29,306 bases of DNA from the NCBI GenBank assembly GCA_964461835.1, contig CAYWVO010000041.1, positions 1-29,306 on the forward strand, given 5' to 3'. Below the pieces are notes generated by a model, which saw only the letters and a list, made by a program, of their open reading frames with translations, was not told the origin of the DNA and made no database searches. This stretch comes from CAYWVO01 sp964461835 (GTDB lineage Bacteria; Zixibacteria; MSB-5A5; WJJR01; JAJRUJ01). Positions 15,556 through 21,535 of the stretch are shown here, one piece after another. A program made the translations under genes and the position numbers. Numbering within the stretch: the first letter of the stretch is position 1; the number at the start of each line of letters is the position of its first letter.

Positions 15556-16461
15556 TTAAAATCCCTGCACCCAGCCGTTTTCCAGCCCCGCCGCCGCCAT
15601 TGCCTCCCGCGCATCCTTATACTCTTCTTCGGTAATTCGACGACTGATTTTGGGGTATTCTCGTGCCCGGTGCGTTGGGTAATACTGACTCATCAAAGAA
15701 ATATACGTTTTTGGCGAAATTTCTTTCGCCAAAAATGAGAAGATTCCTGCTGAACCCGAAAGTCCGTGGGGCAAAACCAGGTGGCGGATAATCAAGCCGG
15801 AAACTGCAATACCCTCAGGATCGGTGCACAGCACCCCGACCTGCCTTTGCATCTCGGCAATTGCCGCCCGATTTACCGCCGGATAATCCGGTGCCGCGGA
15901 GAGCTTTGCCGCGACCTCTGAATCGTTGTATCGCATGTCTGCCAAGTAAATATCAATGATCCCGTCAAACAAACGCAAGGTCTCCACTAAATCGTACCCT
16001 GAGGTATTATACACCAACGGCACGGTCAGGCCCGCGCGGCGGCCGGCAACACAGGCTTTCAAAATCGGGGCGGCATAGTGCGTTGGGGTCACAAAATTGA
16101 TATTATGTGCCCCGGCTCGCTCCAGGGTAAGCATGATTTCCACCAGCTGATCATCGCTGACCGGCCTGCCCTCAACCTCCTGGGATATCGTATAGTTTTG
16201 ACAGTAGGCACATCTCAGAGAACATCCGGCGAAAAAGATGGTGCCCGACCCCCGGGTGCCGGAGAGGGGCGGTTCTTCACCGTGATGGAGATTCCAGGAG
16301 GAAACCACGATTTCATCGGCAGCCTGGCAGTCGCCTGTCTCACCGTCGAGACGATACACTGCGCAACGACGAGGGCAGATCTGGCAGCAGGTCATGGCCG
16401 CTTCGGCTTGCTCGATCCGCGCATCGAGTTCCGGATCATGAGGATCAATCCTGGTGAACAT
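15556..16461 (-). CDS. Radical SAM protein, PflX-like (COG1313)
   Basis: Radical S-adenosylmethionine enzyme of the uncharacterised PflX (COG1313) group, related to pyruvate formate-lyase activating enzymes; the substrate is unknown. The [4Fe-4S]-binding motif is GCSLRCAYCQNY (CxxxCxxC). An N-terminal Cys cluster (CCQICPRRCAVYR) is typical of this group and could hold a second cluster. GLIIRHLVLPHGLSGS near the C-terminal end also matches the group. No glycyl-radical enzyme is encoded nearby. The start is uncertain: ATG 16461 is preferred, but TTG 16482, five bases after the sirtuin stop, is possible; neither has a clear ribosome-binding site. It is the second gene of the operon. Confidence 0.85.
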   Translation of the reverse strand: MFTRIDPHDPELDARIEQAEAAMTCCQICPRRCAVYRLDGETGDCQAADEIVVSSWNLHHGEEPPLSGTRGSGTIFFAGCSLRCAYCQNYTISQEVEGRPVSDDQLVEIMLTLERAGAHNINFVTPTHYAAPILKACVAGRRAGLTVPLVYNTSGYDLVETLRLFDGIIDIYLADMRYNDSEVAAKLSAAPDYPAVNRAAIAEMQRQVGVLCTDPEGIAVSGLIIRHLVLPHGLSGSAGIFSFLAKEISPKTYISLMSQYYPTHRAREYPKISRRITEEEYKDAREAMAAAGLENGWVQGF

Positions 16462-16487
16462 CGCTGGTGCGTAATTGGTCAAAAGGT

Positions 16488-17228
16488 TTACCGAGGTAAA
16501 TATTTCGTTAGTTGGGGCAGGATTTCTCCGGTCGGGCCGCGAAAAACCTCATCGCATAGATCAGAGATTGGGGTTCTCTCGGGATTTACTTCTACTACAT
16601 GTGCTCCCGCCCGCCGGGCCACCAACGGCAACGACGCTGCCGGCTGCACTACCGCTGACGTTCCCAGAGCGAAGAATAAGTCGCAGGTTTCGGCTTTGTT
16701 CCACGACTCCTCGACAACGGTCGCCGGTAACATTTCGCCAAACCAGACCACATCCGGCCGGATTAGTCCGCCGCATTTGCAGCGGGGGATAGTATCCGGG
16801 TCGAGTTCCCCTTCCCACTCCATCGGCCCGTTGCAATTTGCACACTTGTTACGCAAAATATTTCCATGAAGTTCATAGATTTTGGTCGACCCGGCGCGGC
16901 GGTGCAAGCTGTCCACATTTTGAGTGATCAGCGCAAAGTCGGCGAAATACGTTTCCCATTCGGCGAGCGTAAAATGGCCGGGGTTTGGCTCAACCTCGTT
17001 CATCAGCTTGCGCCGGTAATTGTACCATTCCCAAACCAGCTTGGGGTTGGCAATGAAAGCGTCAAAGTTGGCCAATTCCTCCGGCCGGAATTTGGCCCAG
17101 AGACCGTCCTTACCCCGAAATGTCGGTACGCCGGATTCGGCTGAAACACCTGCTCCGGTGAGTACCGCCACCTTGGTGGACGGTTGCAGTAAATTCCGTA
17201 AGGCCTCTGATAGCGTCAACTCTGCCAT
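16488..17228 (-). CDS. NAD-dependent protein deacylase, Sir2 family (CobB-type)
   Basis: Cytoplasmic sirtuin of 246 residues that removes acyl groups from lysines using NAD+. It shows GAGVSAESGVPTFRG (25-39), TQNVDSLH (102-109), catalytic His121 in ELHGN, and four zinc Cys (129, 132, 150, 152). Tyr69 and Arg72 in WYNYRR match the YxxR pair of class III sirtuins (CobB, SIRT5) that prefer succinyl and malonyl lysine, so desuccinylase activity is likely. No ribosome-binding site precedes the ATG, and a good promoter ends only eight bases upstream, which suggests a leaderless mRNA. It is the first gene of the seven-gene operon. Confidence 0.95.
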   Translation of the reverse strand: MAELTLSEALRNLLQPSTKVAVLTGAGVSAESGVPTFRGKDGLWAKFRPEELANFDAFIANPKLVWEWYNYRRKLMNEVEPNPGHFTLAEWETYFADFALITQNVDSLHRRAGSTKIYELHGNILRNKCANCNGPMEWEGELDPDTIPRCKCGGLIRPDVVWFGEMLPATVVEESWNKAETCDLFFALGTSAVVQPAASLPLVARRAGAHVVEVNPERTPISDLCDEVFRGPTGEILPQLTKYLPR

Positions 17229-17236
17229 CGCTGAGG

Positions 17237-17265
17237 AATATAAGACTTTAGCGGGGTGATGCCAA
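17237..17265 (-). promoter_or_regulatory. Promoter of the sirtuin-to-nnr operon (probably leaderless)
   Basis: On the minus strand TTGGCA (17265-17260) and TATATT (17242-17237) are spaced by 17 bases; each matches five of six sigma70 consensus positions. Only CCTCAGCG separates the -10 from the ATG at 17228, so transcription should start within a base or two of the start codon. No Shine-Dalgarno sequence is present, consistent with leaderless translation. Confidence 0.7.
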
Positions 17266-17322
17266 GATGTGTGTGGACATTCCGACAGCAGCGGCCGTTA
17301 TTCCGTCAGGGTGGCGGCCAGC

Positions 17323-18351
17323 ATGAATGTGTTGCGAAATATCGTCTCTCTGCTGACTGTCGTGGTTTTCGTTGGTGGTGCGGTTGCGGTTGAGGCGGGT
17401 CAATCCCCCCGTGAATGGTGGGGCACCGATGCTGATGGGGGTGCGCGTGGCCGATCCATTGTTGGGGCAGACGGGGACGTCTGCCGCCCACAGAATTTTA
17501 TTATCGGGTGGCAATCCCAAACTTCCCCGCCTTTGGTGGGGCTTGGTTTGGGGTTGGTGCGGGATGACGTCGGAGTCAAATCGCCGCAGTTTGTTGTAGG
17601 TCGGGTTCCGCCGCCCCGCTTTGCGGGGCAAGAAACCCGACATGCGCGCAATGAGTTACAAGTGTCGGGTTTCTCCGTATGCTCCGCATTCCTCGGAACC
17701 CGACCTACGGTTGGGGGTGCGCGTGCCCGATCCATTGTTGGGGCAGACGGGGACGTCTGCCGCCCACAAAACCATGAATGGTGGGCCACCGAGGCTCGGC
17801 TATTGGCCGCTACCGAGGATACTGCCAAAAGCCCGGTGTATATCGACGCTGATTCGGTGGGGGCGCGCGTTCCCCCGGCAGACCTGACTGCTCCGCCCGG
17901 AGCGAATGTACGGGCGGAGGGGCAGAAGAAAGAGAGGCATCCATTCTATAAAGGCCCGACCGGTGCATTGCTGAAATCGGTGATCTTTCCCGGCTGGGGG
18001 CAATTCTCCAACGGCAAAAAGGTGAAAGCCGGGATAATTTTCGCGGTAGAAAGTTATTTCATTTTCAAGGCGATTCGATGGCGGGGCCGCACCAACGATC
18101 GGTTGACACTGTATGACGAGACCAAGAATATCGACGATTGGAATTACTACGACAACGCACGCAGCAAGCGCGACACCTTTTATTGGTTGCTGGCTGGGAC
18201 GGTCTTCATCAGCATGTGGGACGCTTACGCGGATGCCCATTTCAAGCCTTACGAGAAGGTCAAAGACGATCCGGAATTCTGGAGTGAGCGTCTGCGGGCC
18301 CCCAGACCGGCGGATGAAATCTCGGCAACGATATTGTCGCTTCGGTACTAA
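17323..18351 (+). CDS. DUF5683 family membrane protein with repeat-derived N-terminal insert
   Basis: Envelope protein of 342 residues. A signal peptide or signal anchor (MNVLRNIVSLLTVVVFVGG) is followed by about 130 residues encoded by intergenic repeats (R1, R3, R4, R1; about 17405-17800) that stay in frame. The conserved DUF5683 domain occupies about 205-342: HPFYKGPTGALLKSVIFPGWGQ, two hydrophobic segments (AGIIFAVESYFIFKAI; YWLLAGTVFISMWDAYADAH) and a YxKVKDDPEFW tail. Function unknown; the family is common in Bacteroidetes and relatives. I chose ATG 17323 (AGGGTGG eight bases upstream) over ATG 17269. It diverges from the sirtuin operon. The insert may be tolerated as a disordered linker, or the gene may be impaired. 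Confidence 0.75.
   Translation: MNVLRNIVSLLTVVVFVGGAVAVEAGQSPREWWGTDADGGARGRSIVGADGDVCRPQNFIIGWQSQTSPPLVGLGLGLVRDDVGVKSPQFVVGRVPPPRFAGQETRHARNELQVSGFSVCSAFLGTRPTVGGARARSIVGADGDVCRPQNHEWWATEARLLAATEDTAKSPVYIDADSVGARVPPADLTAPPGANVRAEGQKKERHPFYKGPTGALLKSVIFPGWGQFSNGKKVKAGIIFAVESYFIFKAIRWRGRTNDRLTLYDETKNIDDWNYYDNARSKRDTFYWLLAGTVFISMWDAYADAHFKPYEKVKDDPEFWSERLRAPRPADEISATILSLRY
17436..17492. repeat. 57-bp repeat, first copy, carrying R1 copy e (17466-17485)
   Basis: This block recurs at 17712-17768 with one difference seen (G/C at 17450/17726). The spacing is 276 bases, a multiple of three, so both copies encode SIVGADGDVCRPQN. The R1 hairpin here is GGCAGACG-GGGA-CGTCTGCC, with the same stem as at 2100 but a different loop. 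Confidence 0.85.
17506..17556 (+). repeat. R3 repeat, copy B (inside a coding frame)
   Basis: GGGTGGCAATCCCAAA, a hairpin (CCCCGCC / GGTGGGG), then TTGGTTTGGGGTTG. The conserved ends match 2660-2709 (opposite strand) and 26751-26799, while the central hairpin differs. It encodes GWQSQTSPPLVGLGLGL in the DUF5683 gene. Confidence 0.7.
17596..17708. repeat. R4 paired hairpins in the DUF5683 frame
   Basis: GTAGGTCGGGTTCC (17596-17609) and GGAACCCGACCTAC (17695-17708) are perfect 14-base inverted arms. Between them, GTCGGGTT...AAACCCGAC (17600-17641) and GTCGGGTT...AACCCGAC (17664-17704) form two adjacent hairpins, a layout like paired REP/BIME elements. The first has an inner stem CCCCGC / GCGGGG. 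It is fully inside the open frame. Confidence 0.8.
17712..17768. repeat. 57-bp repeat, second copy, carrying R1 copy f (17742-17761)
   Basis: Near-identical to 17436-17492, in the same reading frame. Both copies lie next to GAATGGTGGG(G/C)CACCGA (before copy one, after copy two), which suggests a duplicated composite insert. Confidence 0.85.
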
Positions 18352-18453
18352 TGATGGATTGCGCATTAATGGCGGCTCGCCAATTGCGGTGTAACTGCCT
18401 TTTCGAGCGATGAGATAGAAATCATTGAAACCGCTTTTTCCGGGGAGACCAAT

Positions 18454-18903
18454 ATGATTTACAGACTCACACAATCATACATTAAGGCTCTGGTCGTTTC
18501 CGCGTTTGTTTTCGCCATCAGTATACTGACCTCCTGTGGCGATTCCGAGCCGACGTGTCCGGTAGAAACAGAGTTTGCCGGTGGATGGGGCTGGGTTTAC
18601 ACCACCAACAATTTTACCGGAATTACCATAACCCCGGAATCCACCGGCGAGACCAGAAGGTGGGACTTTGAGGGAAACGGTGCATATTTCAAATATAGAA
18701 ATGACACCCTCATTACACAGGGGCAGTACGAATTATTGTTCTCCCGGGCGAGTGGCGCCGGGGATTCACTGTTTGCCGTTTACTTCGACGGCGCGGAAGT
18801 TCCGCAATTCGATGCTACCTGGAGTGCCGATACGTTGTGGCTGTTTGAGACCTGTCTGGATTGTCCCTTTCATGTGTATGTGCGGTTCGATCGATGTATC
18901 TGA
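18454..18903 (+). CDS. Small lipoprotein, unknown function
   Basis: 149 residues with an SPII signal peptide: a hydrophobic core (ALVVSAFVFAISI) and lipobox ILTSC (Cys28). The mature part is rich in beta-strand patterns and aromatic residues (GGWGWVYTTNNFTGITI) and ends with CLDCPF and a final Cys, so a disulfide is possible. It looks like a lipocalin or small beta-sandwich protein, but I recognise no family. The start ATG has GGGGAG nearby. It converges on the gene at 18917-19450 with only 13 bases between the stops. Confidence 0.75.
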   Translation: MIYRLTQSYIKALVVSAFVFAISILTSCGDSEPTCPVETEFAGGWGWVYTTNNFTGITITPESTGETRRWDFEGNGAYFKYRNDTLITQGQYELLFSRASGAGDSLFAVYFDGAEVPQFDATWSADTLWLFETCLDCPFHVYVRFDRCI

Positions 18904-18916
18904 GGACTGGGAGCTG

Positions 18917-19450
18917 CTACTTTTTCCGGCGCAACTTATGCTCGTTGCAGAGTGAAAAATCACTTCCCGGCGGAGCCAGCTCCAGTGCGGTCCGCAATTT
19001 GTTCTCCCCTTGGAATTCATAAATCAGCTTCGCGCGCCAGCCGGGTTCGAGACTCTCAATGTGTTCGGTGATGAACACTAACCGTGAGAAATCGGTCGAG
19101 ACACTGTCGAGCACATACGTGTTGACAAATCCCTCGGTGTGAAACTGCCGGAACACAAACACCTTCCGGTTCTTATCATAACTAATCAGGCCAAGATCTC
19201 TGTGCAATGAGCCTTCGGGAACCTCGGTGGACGGGTCACTGATCGATTTGGTCCTGTTCATAATAAACCGGTTGTCCAAGGTGAACTCAAACGAGGTTTC
19301 CACGGTGGATTCACCGCCTGGCCCGATTCCTTTACCTTCCCATTGGCCGATCAGCGGCCGGAAAACCGCCCAGATATCCTCAGTGGTGACATCTTCCTGG
19401 GCCAGGGCGATAGTTGGCAACAGGAGCAGAAATATAAGTAGATATCTCAT
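18917..19450 (-). CDS. Secreted DUF1579-like protein
   Basis: 177 residues with a signal peptide (MRYLLIFLLLLPTIALA, cleavage near AQE). The body has GQWEGKGIGPGGES, DNRFIMNRT and GLISYDKNRKVFVFRQFH, a pattern of DUF1579 or lipocalin/THAP4-like barrels. It resembles the protein at 25350-25964 in arrangement (GxW near the start, then a repeated strand pattern). Function unknown; probably periplasmic. No good ribosome-binding site is visible before the ATG. A terminator at 19473-19502 separates it from the upstream lipoprotein gene. Confidence 0.78.
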   Translation of the reverse strand: MRYLLIFLLLLPTIALAQEDVTTEDIWAVFRPLIGQWEGKGIGPGGESTVETSFEFTLDNRFIMNRTKSISDPSTEVPEGSLHRDLGLISYDKNRKVFVFRQFHTEGFVNTYVLDSVSTDFSRLVFITEHIESLEPGWRAKLIYEFQGENKLRTALELAPPGSDFSLCNEHKLRRKK

Positions 19451-19472
19451 GACAACGCGATCTTCGATAGAT

Positions 19473-19502
19473 AAAAAATCCCCGCGACACTGTGGCGCAG
19501 GG
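19473..19502 (-). terminator. Rho-independent terminator after the 19529-19900 gene
   Basis: Read on the minus strand: CCCTGCGCCA, loop CAG, TGTCGCGGGG, then A and six T. The 10-base stem has one mismatch and one G-T pair. It lies 26 bases after the stop of the lipoprotein gene. Confidence 0.75.
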
Positions 19503-19528
19503 TTTACGGAATCCTTGACACTGTTGGA

Positions 19529-19900
19529 TCAACCCTCAGGGTCACCGGGATCTCCATCTTTGACTGTACGCAGTTCGATATCGTGTGTCTCGTCCCCCGT
19601 GATGACCACCCGCGTCTTGAAATACTCGTAATGTTCCTTGCTGGCGATGAGTTCGTGAGTGCCGGTGGGGATATTCACAATATGGTAGGTACCGTGTTCG
19701 GAGGTAAGCGTCCACTTCCCGGCAATTTCCACCAGAACGTCTGCGACGGGCCTGACCGTTCCGCTCCGGTAGACCGTACCGGAAATACTGCCGGTCGCCG
19801 GCGCCGTCCCGTTGTTACTACATCCGGAGAGGGTTAGCGCCCCGAAAAGAAAAACGGCAAGGAGTAAGCTTGCCGGGAGCAGAATGCCCTTCCGCCGCAT
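19529..19900 (-). CDS. Small lipoprotein with a carboxypeptidase-regulatory-like (CNA-B type) domain
   Basis: 123 residues. An SPII signal peptide ends in LTLSGC (Cys27). Residues about 36-112 form one beta-sandwich of the carboxypeptidase regulatory type: GSISGTVYRSGTVRPVADV, then GTYHIVNIPTGTHELIASK and a final strand HDIELRTV. Such domains are common surface modules in Bacteroidetes and relatives; a binding partner is unknown. The acidic C-terminus (KDGDPGDPEG) is short. The start is supported by GGGAGGA six bases upstream and by a perfect promoter further up. It is transcribed alone, ending at the terminator at 19473-19502. Confidence 0.85.
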   Translation of the reverse strand: MRRKGILLPASLLLAVFLFGALTLSGCSNNGTAPATGSISGTVYRSGTVRPVADVLVEIAGKWTLTSEHGTYHIVNIPTGTHELIASKEHYEYFKTRVVITGDETHDIELRTVKDGDPGDPEG

Positions 19901-19940
19901 CGATCATCCTCCCGTGCATTGTATGATCACACAACCTAGC

Positions 19941-19970
19941 ATTATACGCAGCAAATGGACAATTTGTCAA
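19941..19970 (-). promoter_or_regulatory. Perfect-consensus sigma70 promoter
   Basis: On the minus strand TTGACA (19970-19965) and TATAAT (19946-19941) are spaced by 18 bases. The predicted start of transcription near 19934 gives a leader of about 34 bases to the lipoprotein ATG at 19900. It shows that this organism's main sigma factor probably reads the E. coli-type consensus. Confidence 0.8.
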
Positions 19971-20100
19971 GGAAGAGATGGGCCGATCCGGGCTGACGGG
20001 CAGCCGGTATAACTCCCGGCTGCCCGCGCCCGGCGGTCGTGCGACCGGAGGAACCACACTGTCCTCTGTGATCTCGAATTCATTGTTCCTCCGGCTCATA

Positions 20101-20136
20101 GAAAATCCCAATCCCCTAGTACAGGGGATTGGGATT
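20101..20136 (-). terminator. Rho-independent terminator after the FAS1 gene
   Basis: A perfect 13-bp stem, AATCCCAATCCCC / GGGGATTGGGATT, with a 7-base loop. On the minus strand it is followed by TTTTC. It begins eight bases after the FAS1 stop codon. Confidence 0.85.
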
Positions 20137-20143
20137 CAGGTCG

Positions 20144-21097
20144 TTAGTTCGGAAGCAGAACCTGGTCGATGACATGGATAACGCCATTACCGGCCACCAC
20201 ATCCGGGGCGATCACGCGGGCCTGATTTACCTTGACACCCTGAGAGGCGTCAATGCGCACCTGCTGGCCCTGCACCGTCGTCGCGGAAGATAACTTTGCC
20301 ACATCATCGGCGAACACTTTCCCCGGCACGACATGGTAGGTGAGGATCTGCGACAGCCTGTCGGTGTCTTTTAACAACGATTCGACCGCCCCTTCCGGCA
20401 GCTTGGCAAACGCAGCGTCGGTCGGCGCGAATACCGTGAACGGTCCCTCCCCCGCTAAAGTTTGCGACAATCCGGCAGCTTCCACCGCGGCCAGCAGCGT
20501 GTTGAACGAGCCGGCATTCATCGCGGTCTCAATAATATTGCGGGGCATGATGACCGCATCGATCACGTGAATGACGCCATTGGAACAAACGATATCGGTT
20601 TTCACCACGTTTGCGTTGTCAACTTTGACACTGCTCTTACTTGTATTGATGCTCACTTGTGCACCTTGCACGGTTTCGGCCGCACTCAGCTCGACCACAT
20701 CGCTGGCCATAACCTTACCCGGTACAACATGATAAGTGAGAATCGAGGTCAACTGGTCTTTGTCCTTCAGCAGGCTTTCAACCGTTCCGGTCGGCAGAGC
20801 AGCAAATGCTGCATCAGTCGGAGCGAAAACGGTGAACGGTCCCTCACCAGAAAGGACGTCGGCCAGGCCGGCAGCTTTAACCGCAGTGACCAAGGTCTCA
20901 AAGTTGCCCGCAGTGACAGCGGTTTCAACAATGGTCATGGACGCCGTCTTTTCGGGGGCACCGGATTTCATGGCCTTTGTGCCATGGCTGTGGTCACCTT
21001 TGGTACCACATACTCCACAGCCTGCCATGGCTGCGATGCCGGTACCGACGACCAAGAGCCCGGCAAAAGTGATTGATGCTAAGGTCTTGAATTTCAT
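20144..21097 (-). CDS. Secreted protein with two fasciclin (FAS1) domains
   Basis: 317 residues. A signal peptide (TFAGLLVVGTGIAAMAG) precedes a Cys/His-rich segment (GCGVCGTKGDHSHG, residues 26-39) that could bind metal; AMAGC could alternatively be a weak lipobox. Two FAS1 domains follow (about 55-186 and 187-316), each with GEGPFTVFAPTDAAFA and ILTYHVVPGKV, and are so alike that the gene probably arose by recent internal duplication. FAS1 proteins act in adhesion or extracellular matrix; the ligand is unknown here. The start has AGGAGG six bases upstream. It follows the DUF378 gene by 43 bases on the same strand, so they form a likely two-gene operon ending at the terminator 20101-20136. 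Confidence 0.93.
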   Translation of the reverse strand: MKFKTLASITFAGLLVVGTGIAAMAGCGVCGTKGDHSHGTKAMKSGAPEKTASMTIVETAVTAGNFETLVTAVKAAGLADVLSGEGPFTVFAPTDAAFAALPTGTVESLLKDKDQLTSILTYHVVPGKVMASDVVELSAAETVQGAQVSINTSKSSVKVDNANVVKTDIVCSNGVIHVIDAVIMPRNIIETAMNAGSFNTLLAAVEAAGLSQTLAGEGPFTVFAPTDAAFAKLPEGAVESLLKDTDRLSQILTYHVVPGKVFADDVAKLSSATTVQGQQVRIDASQGVKVNQARVIAPDVVAGNGVIHVIDQVLLPN

Positions 21098-21140
21098 TTG
21101 ATTCCTCCTAATACTTGCCTGATTTCATCTTTACGTGAAT

Positions 21141-21362
21141 TTAGCTGGTGGCTTGTGCAAACGCCCACCGACGCTGAATTGCCTTCCAACCGGCGATCTG
21201 GTAGAGCGCACCCAAGGCTACGACAACGTAGACCAAGCGGGCAAGAACGCTCATCGGATCGAAAATCGTGGCGACCAGGTCGAAATTGAATAGACCGACC
21301 AAGCCCCAGTTCAATCCGCCGACGACCAGCAGGACTGCTGCGAGAATGTCGAGTGTCTTCAC
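21141..21362 (-). CDS. DUF378 family small membrane protein
   Basis: 73 residues with two transmembrane segments. The conserved DUF378 opening is present (KTLDILAAVLLVVGGLNWGLVG, with the GGLNWGLVG signature), then FNFDLVATIF and a second helix LARLVYVVVALGALYQIAG. The function of the family is unknown. Translation starts at GTG 21362: AGGAGG lies six bases before it and family members begin at this point; a frame from 21404 has no such support. It is the first gene of the operon with the FAS1 gene and divergent from the XRE-cupin regulator. Confidence 0.88.
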   Translation of the reverse strand: MKTLDILAAVLLVVGGLNWGLVGLFNFDLVATIFDPMSVLARLVYVVVALGALYQIAGWKAIQRRWAFAQATS

Positions 21363-21427
21363 GTGGTTCCTCCTGTTAGTGTTTTCAACTTTCCCCCGAT
21401 TCATTTGTTTTAAATACGAGTAAAATA

Positions 21428-21493
21428 TTTTTAATTTGAAAGAAACTTTCTTTTAATTAAAAATAGTGTTAACGAAATGAAAATAAACTTCGT
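21428..21493. promoter_or_regulatory. AT-rich divergent control region with inverted repeats
   Basis: The 173-bp region between the DUF378 and XRE-cupin genes is very AT-rich. It holds GAAAG-AAA-CTTTC (21438-21450) within a longer imperfect inverted repeat whose outer arms are TTTTTAATT and AATTAAAAA, and a second pair ACGAA (21472-21476) / TTCGT (21489-21493). These are candidate operators for the adjacent regulator; no protein binding is shown. Confidence 0.45.
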
Positions 21494-21535
21494 ATCTTTG
21501 ATTGAGAGGAAAAGAGGCAGGGAAGTAGGTGAAAA

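Noticed and set aside
13200..15559. Plus-strand open frames of 266 and 276 codons opposite the TPR lipoprotein
   Set aside because: They reflect the biased composition of the linker and TPR regions; no ribosome-binding site and no recognisable domain.
17269..17322. Upstream ATG extension of the DUF5683 gene
   Set aside because: It puts 18 polar residues before the signal peptide and lacks a ribosome-binding site; the ATG at 17323 fits better.
20462..21076. Plus-strand open frame opposite the FAS1 gene
   Set aside because: Shadow frame; the minus-strand FAS1 protein has signal peptide, domains, ribosome-binding site and terminator.
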